Counted from the stretch's first letter, positions 52,440 to 61,347 are shown. The stretch: 64,000 bases of DNA from CAVYXA01 sp963846775 (GCA_963846775.1 CAWJXB010000006.1:434001-498000); one strand, 5' to 3'. Program-made: numbers and translations. The notes: generated by a model from the sequence alone, not told the origin.

Positions 52440-53399
52440 ATGGACTGGATCAAAGCTAATTACGATCGGGTAGCGATGATTGCGGGCACCGCGGTGCTTT
52501 TTCTGTGCGCGATTGTCATCTGGCAGAAGGCGATGCAGTTCAGCGACAACTTCGCTGCGCTGAAACAGGTATCCGCGCCGAAACGGCCGTCTCCCTCTGG
52601 AATGGCGTCCACAGTTGAGACGGCGGCAAAAAAACTGAGGGAACCACCGCAATGGACCTTCAGCGGGCGATCGGAGTTGTTCGTCCCCGAAAAACATTTC
52701 ATTGGCGCAGATGGGATGCCGGCGACGTTGCAAACGACCGAAATCCATCCGCCGGTGCCTAACGCATGGCTCGAGCAATTCGGATTGCCGCTCGAGGAGG
52801 CCGACGTTTTGGAGCAAGACCCCGATGGCGACGGCTTCACCAATCTCGACGAGTGGCAGCGACTGACCAATCCGACGGACAAGAATTCGCGTCCGGATTA
52901 CCTGGCTAAACTAAAAGTGATATCGATCCGAGAGGAGCCGTTCCGATTATTATTCTCCGCCTGGGTCAGCGGCCCCGATGGCGACACCTTCCAGATCAAT
53001 ACGATCGATTTCACGCAACCGACCCAATTCCTGAAGATCGGTGAGATCATTAGCGGAACACGGTTCCAGATCGTCAAATTCAGCGAGAAATACTCGAAGA
53101 ATCGTCACGGCACCGACGAGGACGTTTCCGAGCTTGACCTGGAGCAAGCGGATACCCACGACAAGCTCACGTTGGTGAAGGAGAAGGTCGCGACGTCGCC
53201 CGAATCGGTGGTGAGCTTTACGTATTTATGGCCGGCGGGTCAACCTCCCCAGAAATTTCAGGTCAGAAAAGACCAGGAATTTTCATTGAAACCGAAAGAG
53301 CATATCAAGTATAAGCTCGTCGATGCACAGCCTAACAAGGTAGTGGTTGAGGAAATACTAAAGCGCGGCCAGAGCATTGAGATCGGTTTTGGACCATGA
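52440..53399 (+). CDS. Amuc_1099-like pilus-cluster protein
   Basis: A single membrane span near the N-terminus (MIAGTAVLFLCAIVIW) is followed by a periplasmic region with a calcium-type loop (DPDGDGFTNLDEW, ~138-150) and a beta-rich C-terminus. Position and layout match Amuc_1099 next to the secretin in Akkermansia. Possible roles are PilP-like linkage to the secretin. The stop overlaps the secretin start by 4 bp. Confidence 0.7.
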   Translation: MDWIKANYDRVAMIAGTAVLFLCAIVIWQKAMQFSDNFAALKQVSAPKRPSPSGMASTVETAAKKLREPPQWTFSGRSELFVPEKHFIGADGMPATLQTTEIHPPVPNAWLEQFGLPLEEADVLEQDPDGDGFTNLDEWQRLTNPTDKNSRPDYLAKLKVISIREEPFRLLFSAWVSGPDGDTFQINTIDFTQPTQFLKIGEIISGTRFQIVKFSEKYSKNRHGTDEDVSELDLEQADTHDKLTLVKEKVATSPESVVSFTYLWPAGQPPQKFQVRKDQEFSLKPKEHIKYKLVDAQPNKVVVEEILKRGQSIEIGFGP

Positions 53400-56077
53400 C
53401 GATGAAAACGAATTCGCGGATTGTGTGGTATTCGCCGCAGGCGATGCGATTAATCGTAACCTGGTTTGCCCTGTCGATCCTAACGTGGACCGGATTCGCG
53501 CAAAATGCGGGCCGCATCGCCGACCGCGAAGTCCAGCGCCGCCAGGTCGCATTATCGCGTGGCCAGGAGGCGCTGGTGCTGGCGCGAGCGGCGATGGCGG
53601 AAAGAAATTTCAGCGCCGCTCACGACGCATTCCGGAACGCAGTCGGTTTGTTGCCCGACGGCGTGATTTCCGGAAGCGCGCATGACGAAGCGATGAGCGG
53701 TTTCTGCGAGAGCGGAATGAGATTGGCCGAGCAACGTGTCGCCGAGGGCAAATACGCTGAAGCGGAATTCCTCATGCGCGAGGTCCTTGATTCGCGTTAC
53801 GATCCGAATTATCGCCCGGCAGCGGAGTTGCTGGCGAAACTGCAAACGCCTGGTTATCTCAACCAGACGATGGGGCCGAAGTTCATCGCCAAAGTCGGAG
53901 ACGTAAAACGGCTGTTGACGGAGGCGGACGGCTTCTACAAATCGGGCCGATACGATCTGGCGTTTAAGAGATACGAACAAGTGCTGGTGCTCGATCCGTA
54001 CAACACTGCGGCCCGGAAAGGGCAGGAGCAGATCAACCTAACCAGATACCAATACAATCAGGAGGCATACAACGAGACGCGATCCCGGGAGCTTTGGCAG
54101 GTAGAGAAAAGCTGGGAAGAACCGATCCGGCGGTATGGCGAGGTCACGGCCGGAGTTATGGAGAGTTTTCAGCGCGATGCCGCCGGGACTGCCCGGATCA
54201 CACAAAAACTAAATTCGGTCATTATTCCGAAGGTTGACTTCCGGGATGCCAGCATTCGCGAAGCTATCGATTTCTTGCGGCAGCAGGCGGCCGTGAACGA
54301 TCCGGCCACGGAGGGAAGACGAGGAGTCGATATTGTTCTGCGCGTGACTCCGTTAGGCCAGGTCGCGCCTCCTTCCACTCCGGCAGAGCCTGCGCCCTCG
54401 GCGGCCCCGGCTGGCTCGCCTGCGGCAGGAGGGACGGCCGCGGGCCCATCAATCGCGCCTGCTCCGGTCGTGGAACCCGCTCGAGTCGCAGTGGCGACGA
54501 TTTCGCCGGCCAGCGCACGTATCACGATTACGCTGAACCAGATTCCGTTAGGCGAAGCGCTCCGCTATATCGCCAGCCAGGCGGGACTAAAGGTAAAAAT
54601 CGAGCCGTACGCCGTTCTTATCATTCCGATGAGTGAGCAAAGCATCGATCTGATTACAAAGGAGTATAAGGTCCCGCCTGGGTTTATCAGCGCGACCGTC
54701 AATGTGGGTCCATCGGCATTAACGCAGGGAGCCTATCAAACAGCTCCGGGCACGACTGGAGGCACGGGGAAGGACACGCACGAATCAACTGGGGGCCGCC
54801 CACTCGTCAACCGCGAAGGGGCCAAGGAATTCCTGGAAGGCGAGGGCGTGCCGTTCCCACCGGGAGCGAGCGCAAATTTTCTGTCGCAAAGCAGCCGTCT
54901 AATCGTTCGCAATACGGCCGATAATCTGGAATTGGTCGATGCGCTCGTCGAGCAGGCGGCCGTCGCCGGGCCGAAACAAGTCGAGATCGAATCGAAATTT
55001 ATCGAGATCACACAAAACAATTTGAAAGAGCTCGGCTTCGATTGGTTGCTCGGGCAGTTCAACATTGGAAACCACAAAGTTTTCGGCGGCGGCGGAACCT
55101 CAGGGACGTCACCCGCGGTCAATCCCGCGGACTGGTCGTTTGTCGATCCGGCCACCGGCCAGCCGATCGGCTTGTCGAACAGCGGATCAGGCAGTGTCAC
55201 TTCCGGAAACCGCAACGGTAATCTGGCTATCAGTGCCAACGCAATTGACGCATTGCTGTTTCCAACGATGGGTGCGAGTCAACTCGCGCCTGGAATTTTT
55301 GGTGTCTCCGGGGTCTTCACCGATCCGCAATTTCAAGTCGTGATCCGGGCGTTAAATCAGAAAAAAGGCGTGGATCTTCTCTCGGCTCCTCGCCTAACGA
55401 CAAAGAGCGGTCAGCGCGCGATTATCGAGGTCGTTCGGGAATTTCGTTATCCGACGCGGTTTACTCCGCCGCAGTTGCCAAATATTTCGGTGAGCGGCGG
55501 TGGCGGGGCCGCGACCATTCCGGCCATCGCTGCGCCCAGCACACCGAGCGACTTTGAGACTCGAAATACCGGCGTCACGTTGGAAGTAGAACCGGTCGTC
55601 GGGCCCGATGGAGTGACGATCGATTTGAATCTCGTGCCGCAGGTGGTCGAATTCGAAGGCTTCATCAACTATGGAAGCCCCATCAACGCCATCGGCATCA
55701 ACACCGCCGCCGGTATTACAGTTTCCTCACCAGTCCGACTCACGGACAACGTGATCAACCAGCCAATCTTTAGTAGCCGCAAGGTAACGACAAGCGTGAG
55801 CGTTTGGGACGGTCAAACGGTCGTGCTCGGGGGCTTGATTCGCGAAGATGTGCAGAAAGTCGAAGATCGCACACCAATTATCGGCGATCTGCCTCTGTTT
55901 GGGCGCTTGTTCCGGAGCAATGTCGATCAACATATCAAGCGCAACCTCATTATTTTCGTCACGGCGCGTTTGGTCACGCCCGGCGGCCAACTGGTGAACG
56001 CCACCGAAGAGGACGAAGAAACTTCCGAGCAGCTTGAGCCTCCGGTTTTGTCCGAAATTCCAACCTACAAGAAATAA
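53396..56077 (+). CDS. Type IV pilus/type II secretin (PilQ/GspD, Amuc_1098-like)
   Basis: Secretins form the outer-membrane pore of type IV pili or type II secretion. The 893-residue protein has a signal peptide (~1-36), TPR-like helices (~50-210), an N-domain (IIPKVDFRDASIREAIDFLRQQ), a Pro/Ala-rich linker (~325-375), further N-domains and the C-terminal secretin domain with VWDGQTVVLGGLIREDVQ followed by TPIIGDLPLFGRLF (~800-845). It is intact. With the upstream genes it forms one operon. Confidence 0.88.
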   Translation: MTMKTNSRIVWYSPQAMRLIVTWFALSILTWTGFAQNAGRIADREVQRRQVALSRGQEALVLARAAMAERNFSAAHDAFRNAVGLLPDGVISGSAHDEAMSGFCESGMRLAEQRVAEGKYAEAEFLMREVLDSRYDPNYRPAAELLAKLQTPGYLNQTMGPKFIAKVGDVKRLLTEADGFYKSGRYDLAFKRYEQVLVLDPYNTAARKGQEQINLTRYQYNQEAYNETRSRELWQVEKSWEEPIRRYGEVTAGVMESFQRDAAGTARITQKLNSVIIPKVDFRDASIREAIDFLRQQAAVNDPATEGRRGVDIVLRVTPLGQVAPPSTPAEPAPSAAPAGSPAAGGTAAGPSIAPAPVVEPARVAVATISPASARITITLNQIPLGEALRYIASQAGLKVKIEPYAVLIIPMSEQSIDLITKEYKVPPGFISATVNVGPSALTQGAYQTAPGTTGGTGKDTHESTGGRPLVNREGAKEFLEGEGVPFPPGASANFLSQSSRLIVRNTADNLELVDALVEQAAVAGPKQVEIESKFIEITQNNLKELGFDWLLGQFNIGNHKVFGGGGTSGTSPAVNPADWSFVDPATGQPIGLSNSGSGSVTSGNRNGNLAISANAIDALLFPTMGASQLAPGIFGVSGVFTDPQFQVVIRALNQKKGVDLLSAPRLTTKSGQRAIIEVVREFRYPTRFTPPQLPNISVSGGGGAATIPAIAAPSTPSDFETRNTGVTLEVEPVVGPDGVTIDLNLVPQVVEFEGFINYGSPINAIGINTAAGITVSSPVRLTDNVINQPIFSSRKVTTSVSVWDGQTVVLGGLIREDVQKVEDRTPIIGDLPLFGRLFRSNVDQHIKRNLIIFVTARLVTPGGQLVNATEEDEETSEQLEPPVLSEIPTYKK

Positions 56078-56168
56078 CAGCTGGAAATTCGAAATCCGAA
56101 TGTCGCCGCCTTCGTCAAGCTACGTCGTGCCAAGGAAATTCGAAACAAATTCGAACCTTTAAAAGCGG

Positions 56169-56522
56169 ATGATAAAACACCTGCCATTTTTTGCGTTAGC
56201 CTGCCTCGTCACAATGCCTCTCGCTTGCCCATTTTCTCTCCAGGCAGGCAACATGAACGTACCGCGAACGCCTACGCCCAGTCATCAAGAGATTGTCATT
56301 TCGCGGGTAACGCCGGCGGAGATTACGATCGAACTGCGGATTGTCTCAGCAAAAGGAAAAGTCGAAGAGAAGAGAAGCAGGGCTTACGGCATCAGCAAAT
56401 TTACCGAGATCAACGTGAATGGCCGAAGAGGAACTCCCGGCGATCTCAAAGCAGGTATGAGAGTAAACGTGACGGCTGGCACCGATCGGACGGTTGCTGC
56501 GCGGATCGACGCCAATGGCTGA
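56169..56522 (+). CDS. Secreted hypothetical protein (117 aa)
   Basis: The signal peptide MIKHLPFFALACLVTMPLACPFSLQAG precedes a ~90-residue basic beta-rich domain with ITIELRIVSAKGKVEEKRSRAY and DLKAGMRVNVTAGTDRTVAARID, which resembles an OB/SH3-like strand set. No family assigned. It is 91 bp downstream of the secretin and could be transcribed with it. Confidence 0.6.
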   Translation: MIKHLPFFALACLVTMPLACPFSLQAGNMNVPRTPTPSHQEIVISRVTPAEITIELRIVSAKGKVEEKRSRAYGISKFTEINVNGRRGTPGDLKAGMRVNVTAGTDRTVAARIDANG

Positions 56523-56562
56523 TCCTCTCTAGCCGGAAAATCCGAATGCCAAGATCCGAATT

Positions 56563-56595
56563 ATTGTAGGGCAACCGCTCGGTTGCCAAGGCAGG
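56563..56595 (+). repeat. REP-like palindrome
   Basis: TGTAGGGCAACCGCTCGGTTGCC is a palindrome with the same GTAGGGC start and AAGGCAGGC tail as the unit at 40776. Confidence 0.6.
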
Positions 56596-56613
56596 CGATG
56601 CGCCGGTAGCGTC

Positions 56614-56712
56614 CTAATTTGAGAAGACGAGGCGGACAATCAGCCATCCGAGCGCCAGAGCAATGATTGGCGCCCAAACGAGCCACGCTGACGAAACAGG
56701 ATACTTGCTCAT
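56614..56712 (-). CDS. 32-residue single-span membrane peptide
   Basis: The ATG overlaps the TGA of the gene upstream on this strand (ATGA). The product is MSKYPVSSAWLVWAPIIALA followed by LGWLIVRLVFSN, nearly all one membrane span with a basic residue near the end. The tight overlap with the preceding gene is the main reason to believe it is translated. Function unknown. Confidence 0.5.
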   Translation of the reverse strand: MSKYPVSSAWLVWAPIIALALGWLIVRLVFSN

Positions 56713-56999
56713 TTCGCTTTCATCTTGCTCGCAATCGCCACTTGAACGGCGCCCTCCGGTGAATGGACAGGCGGGATTTCAAGAACGGTCGTGTATTGCG
56801 TCTCCCCATTTTCGATGAACGACCAGGCGTAGCACCGTTTCGCTTTCGGATGCCCTTCCAATTCAAACGTTGCTACAACTCCATCCCAGGCAACTTCGCC
56901 CTGAAATAAATCAATCACCGGCTCGGAGACGATGTGACGAGCTTTGCATTTCTGCATCGTTTCGACGGCGTCTTTGAGCCTTTCAATACGTTCGCTCAC
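56709..56999 (-). CDS. Small hypothetical protein (96 aa)
   Basis: Residues 1-25 are helical and charged (RIERLKDAVETMQKCKARH). The rest is a compact alpha/beta domain with WDGVVATFELEGHPKAKRCYAWSFIENGETQYTTVLEIPPVHSPEGAV. No family is recognised; it has no signal peptide. It overlaps both neighbours by 4 bp, making the middle gene of a three-gene micro-operon. Confidence 0.65.
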   Translation of the reverse strand: MSERIERLKDAVETMQKCKARHIVSEPVIDLFQGEVAWDGVVATFELEGHPKAKRCYAWSFIENGETQYTTVLEIPPVHSPEGAVQVAIASKMKAK

Positions 57000-57205
57000 G
57001 TCTCGATCATCTCTACCAAATCGCGGACTGTCCAGAACGTGTTCGTGACGTCGGCGGCCATTGCTAGAGTGCGTTGAATCGCAATGTTGGAGTTAACGAA
57101 ATTGTAATAGGTATAGTGCAACGCGACCGCTGCTTTGAAGTTTTCCAGCTTCTTAGAAACGCATTGGCTAGGCGCGTCAAATCCGAGTGAATCCGACCAA
57201 ACCAC
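56996..57205 (-). CDS. Small hypothetical protein, probably exported
   Basis: The ORF starts at a GTG (57205) and gives 69 residues with helical ALHYTYYNFVNSNIAIQRTLAMAADVTNTFWTVRDLVEMIE. The frame stays open upstream to ~57283, and the added codons read KKEWGISFIVVIAVVWSDS, a signal-peptide-like stretch, but no ATG lies there. A non-ATG start near 57242-57230 is therefore possible. It overlaps the following gene by 4 bp. Confidence 0.5.
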   Translation of the reverse strand: MVWSDSLGFDAPSQCVSKKLENFKAAVALHYTYYNFVNSNIAIQRTLAMAADVTNTFWTVRDLVEMIET

Positions 57206-57207
57206 CG

Positions 57208-57292
57208 CAATGACAACGATAAATGAAATCCCCCACTCTTTCTTGAAAGTGCACGTGCATTTACATTTTTGCTCGTCTAATCATAGTTAGAT
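57208..57292 (+). repeat. 80-bp promoter-like repeat with core site, copy a
   Basis: CAATGACAACGATAAATGA, CCCCCACTCTTTCTTGAAAG, TGCACGTGCATTTACATTTTT, CGTCTAATCATAGTTAGAT. It recurs at 59274-59355 and, in part, at 61960-62029. TTTACA (57260) lies 17 bp upstream of ATAGTT. It ends in core GTTAGAT 1 bp before the acyltransferase start. Confidence 0.85.
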
Positions 57293-57293
57293 C

Positions 57294-58451
57294 GTGAACG
57301 CGCCGGCCGCAGCGGAAATGGAAGCTAACGCGATCACGCGACCGGCAGCCGAATCGATCGATCCTCGATTCGAGCACCGCATCCGACAGCCTGGCCTCGA
57401 TTTGCTGAGGGCGGTCGCCATTGTGCTGGTCGTATTCTACCACACCGGGATCTTTGGTTTTGCGCTACCATACGACGTACATCGCTTTGGATGGGTGGGT
57501 GTCGATCTTTTCTTCGTTTTAAGCGGCTATCTAATTGGCAGCCAGCTACTCGCTCAGCTACAACGTCACAGGCGCATCAGATTCGGGCGTTTCTATGCCC
57601 GCCGAGCATTGCGCATCCTGCCCGCCTATCTCGTTATTGTGGCGGTTTACTTTTGCCTTCCCGCCTTGCGCGAGTTCCCGACCATATCGCCACTGTGGAA
57701 GTTTCTGATTTCAGTCCAGAACATTGGTTTACGCGGTGGTACTGCCTTTTCGCACGCGTGGTCGCTCGCCGTCGAAGATCAGTTTTATCTCCTATTACCT
57801 CTGGTTCTGGTTGCGCTCAGCCGCTCGCGACGAGCGGCCTTTGTCACACCATATCTCATTTTCCTTGGCGGTCTGTTGCTTCGCGGGTTTCTCGCGCACC
57901 AGCTTCCCGGCCAAAGCGGGGGAGTATCTGATCGCGGATACCAGTTCTGGATTTACTATCCTACTTGGACGCGTCTTGATCCGCTTGTCTTTGGCATCGC
58001 AATCGCCGCGATTGAGAGGTATCGCCCGTCTTGGTGGAGCGCACTTACGCGTTTCGCTCGTTGGCTATTGATTCCGGCACTCGCGGCGATAGTGCTCGCC
58101 CTTTACATGGGCGAGAGCGACGTGCTCACGATACAGACTTGCGTTTGGCAGCTGCCGCTGATCGCATTCGGCATGGCTGCCCTATTGGTTTGCGCTGTTA
58201 GCACGTGTCTCCCGTTATCCCGAGTCCAGATACCCGGAGCCGCCTTTTTGGCGAGCATCGCGTTTAGCGTTTACCTTAGCCACAAGCTAGTCATTCATTC
58301 TGTCATTCAGCTTTGTAATCATTATGCTCTCTCACTCACATCAGTGTGGGCGCTTCTTCTCATTGAGGGCGCCGTCTACCTTGCAGGAGCCGCGTTGTTT
58401 TTTGCCGTTGAGCGACCTTTTCTGCTTGTGCGAAACCGTGTTGCAGCATGA
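57294..58451 (+). CDS. Acyltransferase_3 family membrane protein (OafA/YrhL-like)
   Basis: These integral enzymes add acetyl or other acyl groups to surface sugars. The GTG start at 57294 follows a core site at once. GLDLLRAVAIVLVVFYHTGIFGF contains the family histidine (FYH), and GWVGVDLFFVLSGYLIGSQLL and RRALRILPAYLV match the conserved blocks. About ten membrane spans are expected in 385 residues. Lack of a normal leader suggests cassette or leaderless expression. Confidence 0.87.
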   Translation: MNAPAAAEMEANAITRPAAESIDPRFEHRIRQPGLDLLRAVAIVLVVFYHTGIFGFALPYDVHRFGWVGVDLFFVLSGYLIGSQLLAQLQRHRRIRFGRFYARRALRILPAYLVIVAVYFCLPALREFPTISPLWKFLISVQNIGLRGGTAFSHAWSLAVEDQFYLLLPLVLVALSRSRRAAFVTPYLIFLGGLLLRGFLAHQLPGQSGGVSDRGYQFWIYYPTWTRLDPLVFGIAIAAIERYRPSWWSALTRFARWLLIPALAAIVLALYMGESDVLTIQTCVWQLPLIAFGMAALLVCAVSTCLPLSRVQIPGAAFLASIAFSVYLSHKLVIHSVIQLCNHYALSLTSVWALLLIEGAVYLAGAALFFAVERPFLLVRNRVAA

Positions 58452-58634
58452 AACGATCTAAACTAGAACCGCCCTCTCAACTTGCCTTCCAATGACTTCA
58501 AGCGATCCACGCCCGTCACATAAGCGAACGGCGGACGCTTCTACGTCAACATTTGAGATGACTTCCACACATTCACCCCGAGCAACGCGCGCTCTCGTTC
58601 GCCGTCGCTCATCTTGTTCTCGTTAGGCGTCTGT
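58452..58634 (+). other. attC-like region ending in core GTTAGGC
   Basis: The right end reads GAGCGCGCG...GTTCGCCGTCGCTCATCTTGTTCTCGTTAGGC (core at 58622-58628). In reverse complement (GCCTAACGAGAACAAGATGAGCGACGG) it closely matches the left arm of the attC at 32253. A similar right end lies at 59886-59924. The left end of the site is uncertain. Confidence 0.5.
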
Positions 58635-59192
58635 ATGCGGCTCGTCCGTCCCGGCCCGGAACACCTTGCGAGCTACGTCGCTGCGCTCGAGCAGGGGTGG
58701 TCTGCCGACAACGAGCGCGGTCTCGAGGCCGCACGCGAAGAGCTCTCCCAGGTTCAGGCCGATGCAACCGCGTTTCTCGCCAGCATGGACGACCGCGAAG
58801 CTAAGGGGCCTCCCATCACTCTGCCAGACGGTTCGGCGGCCAGGCGCCTCCCGGGCTTCAAGCGCTGGCTCTGGGACGGCGAGTTCTGCGGCAGCATCGG
58901 GTTGCGGTGGGAGCCAGGTACTACGGCGCTACCGCCCCATTGTCTGGGGCATATCGGCTATGCGGTCGTGCTGTGGAAGCAGCACCGCGGGTATGCAAAG
59001 TCAGCGCTACGCCTCATACTTCCGGAAGCCAGGGCAGTCGGCCTGCCGTACGTGGAGATCACCACTGGTCCGGATAACATCGCGTCACAGCGGGTCATCG
59101 AAGCGAATGGAGGCATCTTCGTCGAGCACTTCATCAAACCGCAGCAGTTCGGCTGCAAGCCCGGCCTGCGCTTTCGCATCATGTTCTCATAA
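58635..59192 (+). CDS. GNAT-family N-acetyltransferase (cassette gene)
   Basis: GNAT enzymes move acetyl from acetyl-CoA to amines. The 185-residue protein has MRLVRPGPEHLASYVAALEQ at the start, GEFCGSIGLRW, the CoA-loop strand GHIGYAVVLWKQHRGYAKSALRLILPEA and NIASQRVIEANGG. The ATG at 58635 lies 6 bp after core GTTAGGC, supporting this start over 58614. GNAT genes are frequent integron cassette cargo. The substrate is unknown. Confidence 0.82.
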   Translation: MRLVRPGPEHLASYVAALEQGWSADNERGLEAAREELSQVQADATAFLASMDDREAKGPPITLPDGSAARRLPGFKRWLWDGEFCGSIGLRWEPGTTALPPHCLGHIGYAVVLWKQHRGYAKSALRLILPEARAVGLPYVEITTGPDNIASQRVIEANGGIFVEHFIKPQQFGCKPGLRFRIMFS

Positions 59193-59240
59193 TGGCCTCT
59201 GGCCCCTCCATTCCACGCTTGGGAGCAGGACACGCCGGTC

Positions 59241-59355
59241 GCCTAACCAATGGCTGCAGTTAACCGTCGCTCCCAATGACAACATAAATGATCCCCCACT
59301 CTTTCTTGAAAATGCACGTGCATTTACATTTTTACCATTCTAATAATAGTTAGGT
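59241..59355 (+). other. attC-like site joined to promoter-like repeat, copy b
   Basis: GCCTAACCAATGGCTGCAGTTAACC is a classical attC-type left end, 48 bp after the GNAT stop. From 59274 the sequence becomes copy b of the 80-bp repeat and ends in core GTTAGGT, 2 bp before the next ATG. Confidence 0.6.
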
Positions 59356-59357
59356 TT

Positions 59358-59819
59358 ATGCGACCATCACACGTTTTACTTGCTCTCAGCGCCATAGCAG
59401 CCATGGTGGCTTGCTCGGCTTCGCAGAGGTCAAGTTCTGCGCGTGCTCCTCACCTCCTGGCCACGCGTGATAATGTTACGTATTCGGCCTATAAGCGCTG
59501 GTATCGGTCGACCGACGTTGTAGACACTCCAGCCGAGCCGGTTGGCGGCATGCCGGCTTTCGCGGCCCGGTTCGACTATTCGCGCGACCTTAGACATCGA
59601 TGGGCCCACGCCGAAGTGCTCGTCGAAGTCGCGCTAGGTGCGACAGGGCAGGTCAAATCTGCTCGGGTGATTCAGTCCGGCGGTTGGGAGTTCGATGCTA
59701 TCGTGTTGCGCGCCGTCCACAGCGTTCAGTGGAGGCCAGCGATCCGACGTGGCAAGCCAGTGCCCTTCACATTTACACTTCCGGTGAATTTCAGACGTGG
59801 AGAACCAACCAGCCGATGA
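59358..59819 (+). CDS. TonB C-terminal-like lipoprotein (cassette gene)
   Basis: The start MRPSHVLLALSAIAAMVACS has a lipobox (MVAC). After a ~60-residue variable part, HAEVLVEVALGATGQVKSARVIQSGGWEFDAIVLRAVHSVQWRPAIRRGKPVPFTFTLPVNF is a TonB C-terminal-type domain. Lacking a TonB anchor helix, it may be a periplasmic or outer-membrane binding module rather than an energy transducer. The ATG is 2 bp after core GTTAGGT. Confidence 0.75.
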   Translation: MRPSHVLLALSAIAAMVACSASQRSSSARAPHLLATRDNVTYSAYKRWYRSTDVVDTPAEPVGGMPAFAARFDYSRDLRHRWAHAEVLVEVALGATGQVKSARVIQSGGWEFDAIVLRAVHSVQWRPAIRRGKPVPFTFTLPVNFRRGEPTSR

Positions 59820-59885
59820 AGGCAATCGATGGTCGGCATGGAACGTAAAAAACGCGAAATTCGAAAGTAGAAAACTGAAAAGTGA

Positions 59886-59924
59886 GCGCGTTCTCGGTCG
59901 CCGTCGCGGATCTTCTCGTTAAAG
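59886..59924 (+). other. attC right-end-like sequence
   Basis: GAGCGCGTTCTCGGTCGCC, GTCGCGGATCTTCTCGTTAAAGC matches the right end of the attC-like region at 58590-58628. It lies 10 bp upstream of the next gene start. Confidence 0.5.
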
Positions 59925-59934
59925 CTCAAACATA

Positions 59935-60309
59935 ATGGAACCGGACTACACGATCTCGATCGTTCTCTACTCCGCTATGCCGTTGCTGTCGTTGCCGTTT
60001 CTATTCCTCGCGTTTGCGCCGAAATATCGCCGCTCCTCTTTCTGGCTTCGTAGCGTCTCTTTCGTTTTGAGCATTAACGGGCTTGTTTGGAGTGCACTTG
60101 GTTTAACGCTTCTTCTCAACGCATCACATTTAACTCGACAGGTTCGTCTATCCCTGGATCACTGGAGGTCACACCTCGGCGGGATAGGTTTGGGCCTCTT
60201 AATCAGTTTGATTCTTAGTCCAGAGTTCCGGGAGATCGCACGCCGCTCGAGGCCTAGCCAATCACCGGACCCAACGCCGACTACCCCTTCCAATTCGGAC
60301 GAGCCATGA
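59935..60309 (+). CDS. Small multi-span membrane protein (cassette-like)
   Basis: The 124-residue protein has three hydrophobic segments (LYSAMPLLSLPFLFLAFAP, VSFVLSINGLVWSALGLTLLL, LGGIGLGLLISLILSP) and a polar Ser/Pro-rich tail. No family is recognised. Its ATG is 11 bp after the attC-like right end. Confidence 0.6.
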   Translation: MEPDYTISIVLYSAMPLLSLPFLFLAFAPKYRRSSFWLRSVSFVLSINGLVWSALGLTLLLNASHLTRQVRLSLDHWRSHLGGIGLGLLISLILSPEFREIARRSRPSQSPDPTPTTPSNSDEP

Positions 60310-60477
60310 AGACCCCTTCCTGCGGCTGGCGTCACATCTAAAGGGCGTATTGCTCAAAGCGCGTGAAGTTGATTGGGTTTGGCTTGGATGCGTTTGGGCG
60401 AAAGTTTGTTAATCGCGTCACAAGGTCGTCCAATACGACCGCGGCGTGCGATTCTCAAAGTAAAAGGAAATACCAAC

Positions 60478-60831
60478 ATGAAAATTATCTTAAGTGGAAT
60501 GCTAGCATTCGCACTGCTGGCATTCGCGGCACCGGCTGATCAAGCGGCCGGAAAAACCAGCAATACAAAAACACCGAAAACCGGCGAATCGTTTAGCAGA
60601 AACGGGACAGTGATAAAAAACAATGTCGATATCTGCATGGTTACCGGCCTGCGTTGGGCCTTACATCCAGAGAGTGGCGAAGACGTAAAGATTTACCCGA
60701 AGACCAAACATGCCACAGACGTGCTCGACCGGGCGGCGAAAAATAAATCGACAGTCCGCGTGACCGGCACGTGGAAACAAACGGTCGAATGCCATTACGT
60801 GGAGACTTCGAACGTTACGGTCGTTAAGTGA
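60478..60831 (+). CDS. Secreted hypothetical protein (117 aa)
   Basis: AAAGGAAA just upstream of the ATG is a plausible ribosome site, and MKIILSGMLAFALLAFAAPADQAAG is a signal peptide. The mature domain has two cysteines and ends STVRVTGTWKQTVECHYVETSNVTVVK, an OB-fold-like strand pattern as in small exported binding proteins. The open frame to 60373 adds a non-secretory leader and is not preferred. Confidence 0.65.
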   Translation: MKIILSGMLAFALLAFAAPADQAAGKTSNTKTPKTGESFSRNGTVIKNNVDICMVTGLRWALHPESGEDVKIYPKTKHATDVLDRAAKNKSTVRVTGTWKQTVECHYVETSNVTVVK

Positions 60832-60955
60832 CGGCCGATCAGCGCAAGTGGTTGAACCACTTCACGGGTGCGCGCGCATGTACAATCGGCCGTTTCAAGT
60901 TCCAGAAACGCATTCCCCTTTTCATCCGCACGCACAGGTGGACCGGCGCCCGCAA

Positions 60956-61165
60956 TCATTCGTCTTCACCGAACAATTGCAGCACAAGTGGGACCGTCGT
61001 TAACGCGCCGACGGCAACCAGCGTCCAGCCGATTGCTCGCCTCTGCTCGGCGGTCAGCTTTTCAGAAAGCAACAGCGCGACGCCAGCGCCGAGCATTGCC
61101 CGCGTGCCGGCGATGAGACCGATTTGAGGAACGGTGACTTCGTGTTGTTTCATATGTCGTTTCAC
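60956..61165 (-). CDS. Small two-span membrane protein
   Basis: The 69-residue product MKRHMKQHEVTVPQIGLIAG then TRAMLGAGVALLLSEKLTAEQRRAIGWTLVAVGALTTVPLVLQLFG has two spans connected by EKLTAEQRRAIG. A glycine-rich first span and charged turn recall short YtxH- or DUF-type envelope proteins, but no family is assigned. It faces the previous gene. Confidence 0.6.
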   Translation of the reverse strand: MKRHMKQHEVTVPQIGLIAGTRAMLGAGVALLLSEKLTAEQRRAIGWTLVAVGALTTVPLVLQLFGEDE

Positions 61166-61347
61166 TTCCTTGATCGTAATTTTAATCCATCACAGATGCC
61201 TCGGGCGGCACCCGGCGGAATCGCAGCGCTATTTTCGCGGTGCCAGTAACTATTTACGTTTGCGTGACGCATCTCTTGCGTCGGGGCCCCTGGGGTCAAT
61301 CTGCAACACGCCCTTTAGACGCATCCCCGTTGCTCTTCCTCGACCCC
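61166..61347. other. Gap without identifiable feature
   Basis: Between the two-span protein start and the receiver stop I see no gene, palindrome or core site. Confidence 0.4.
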
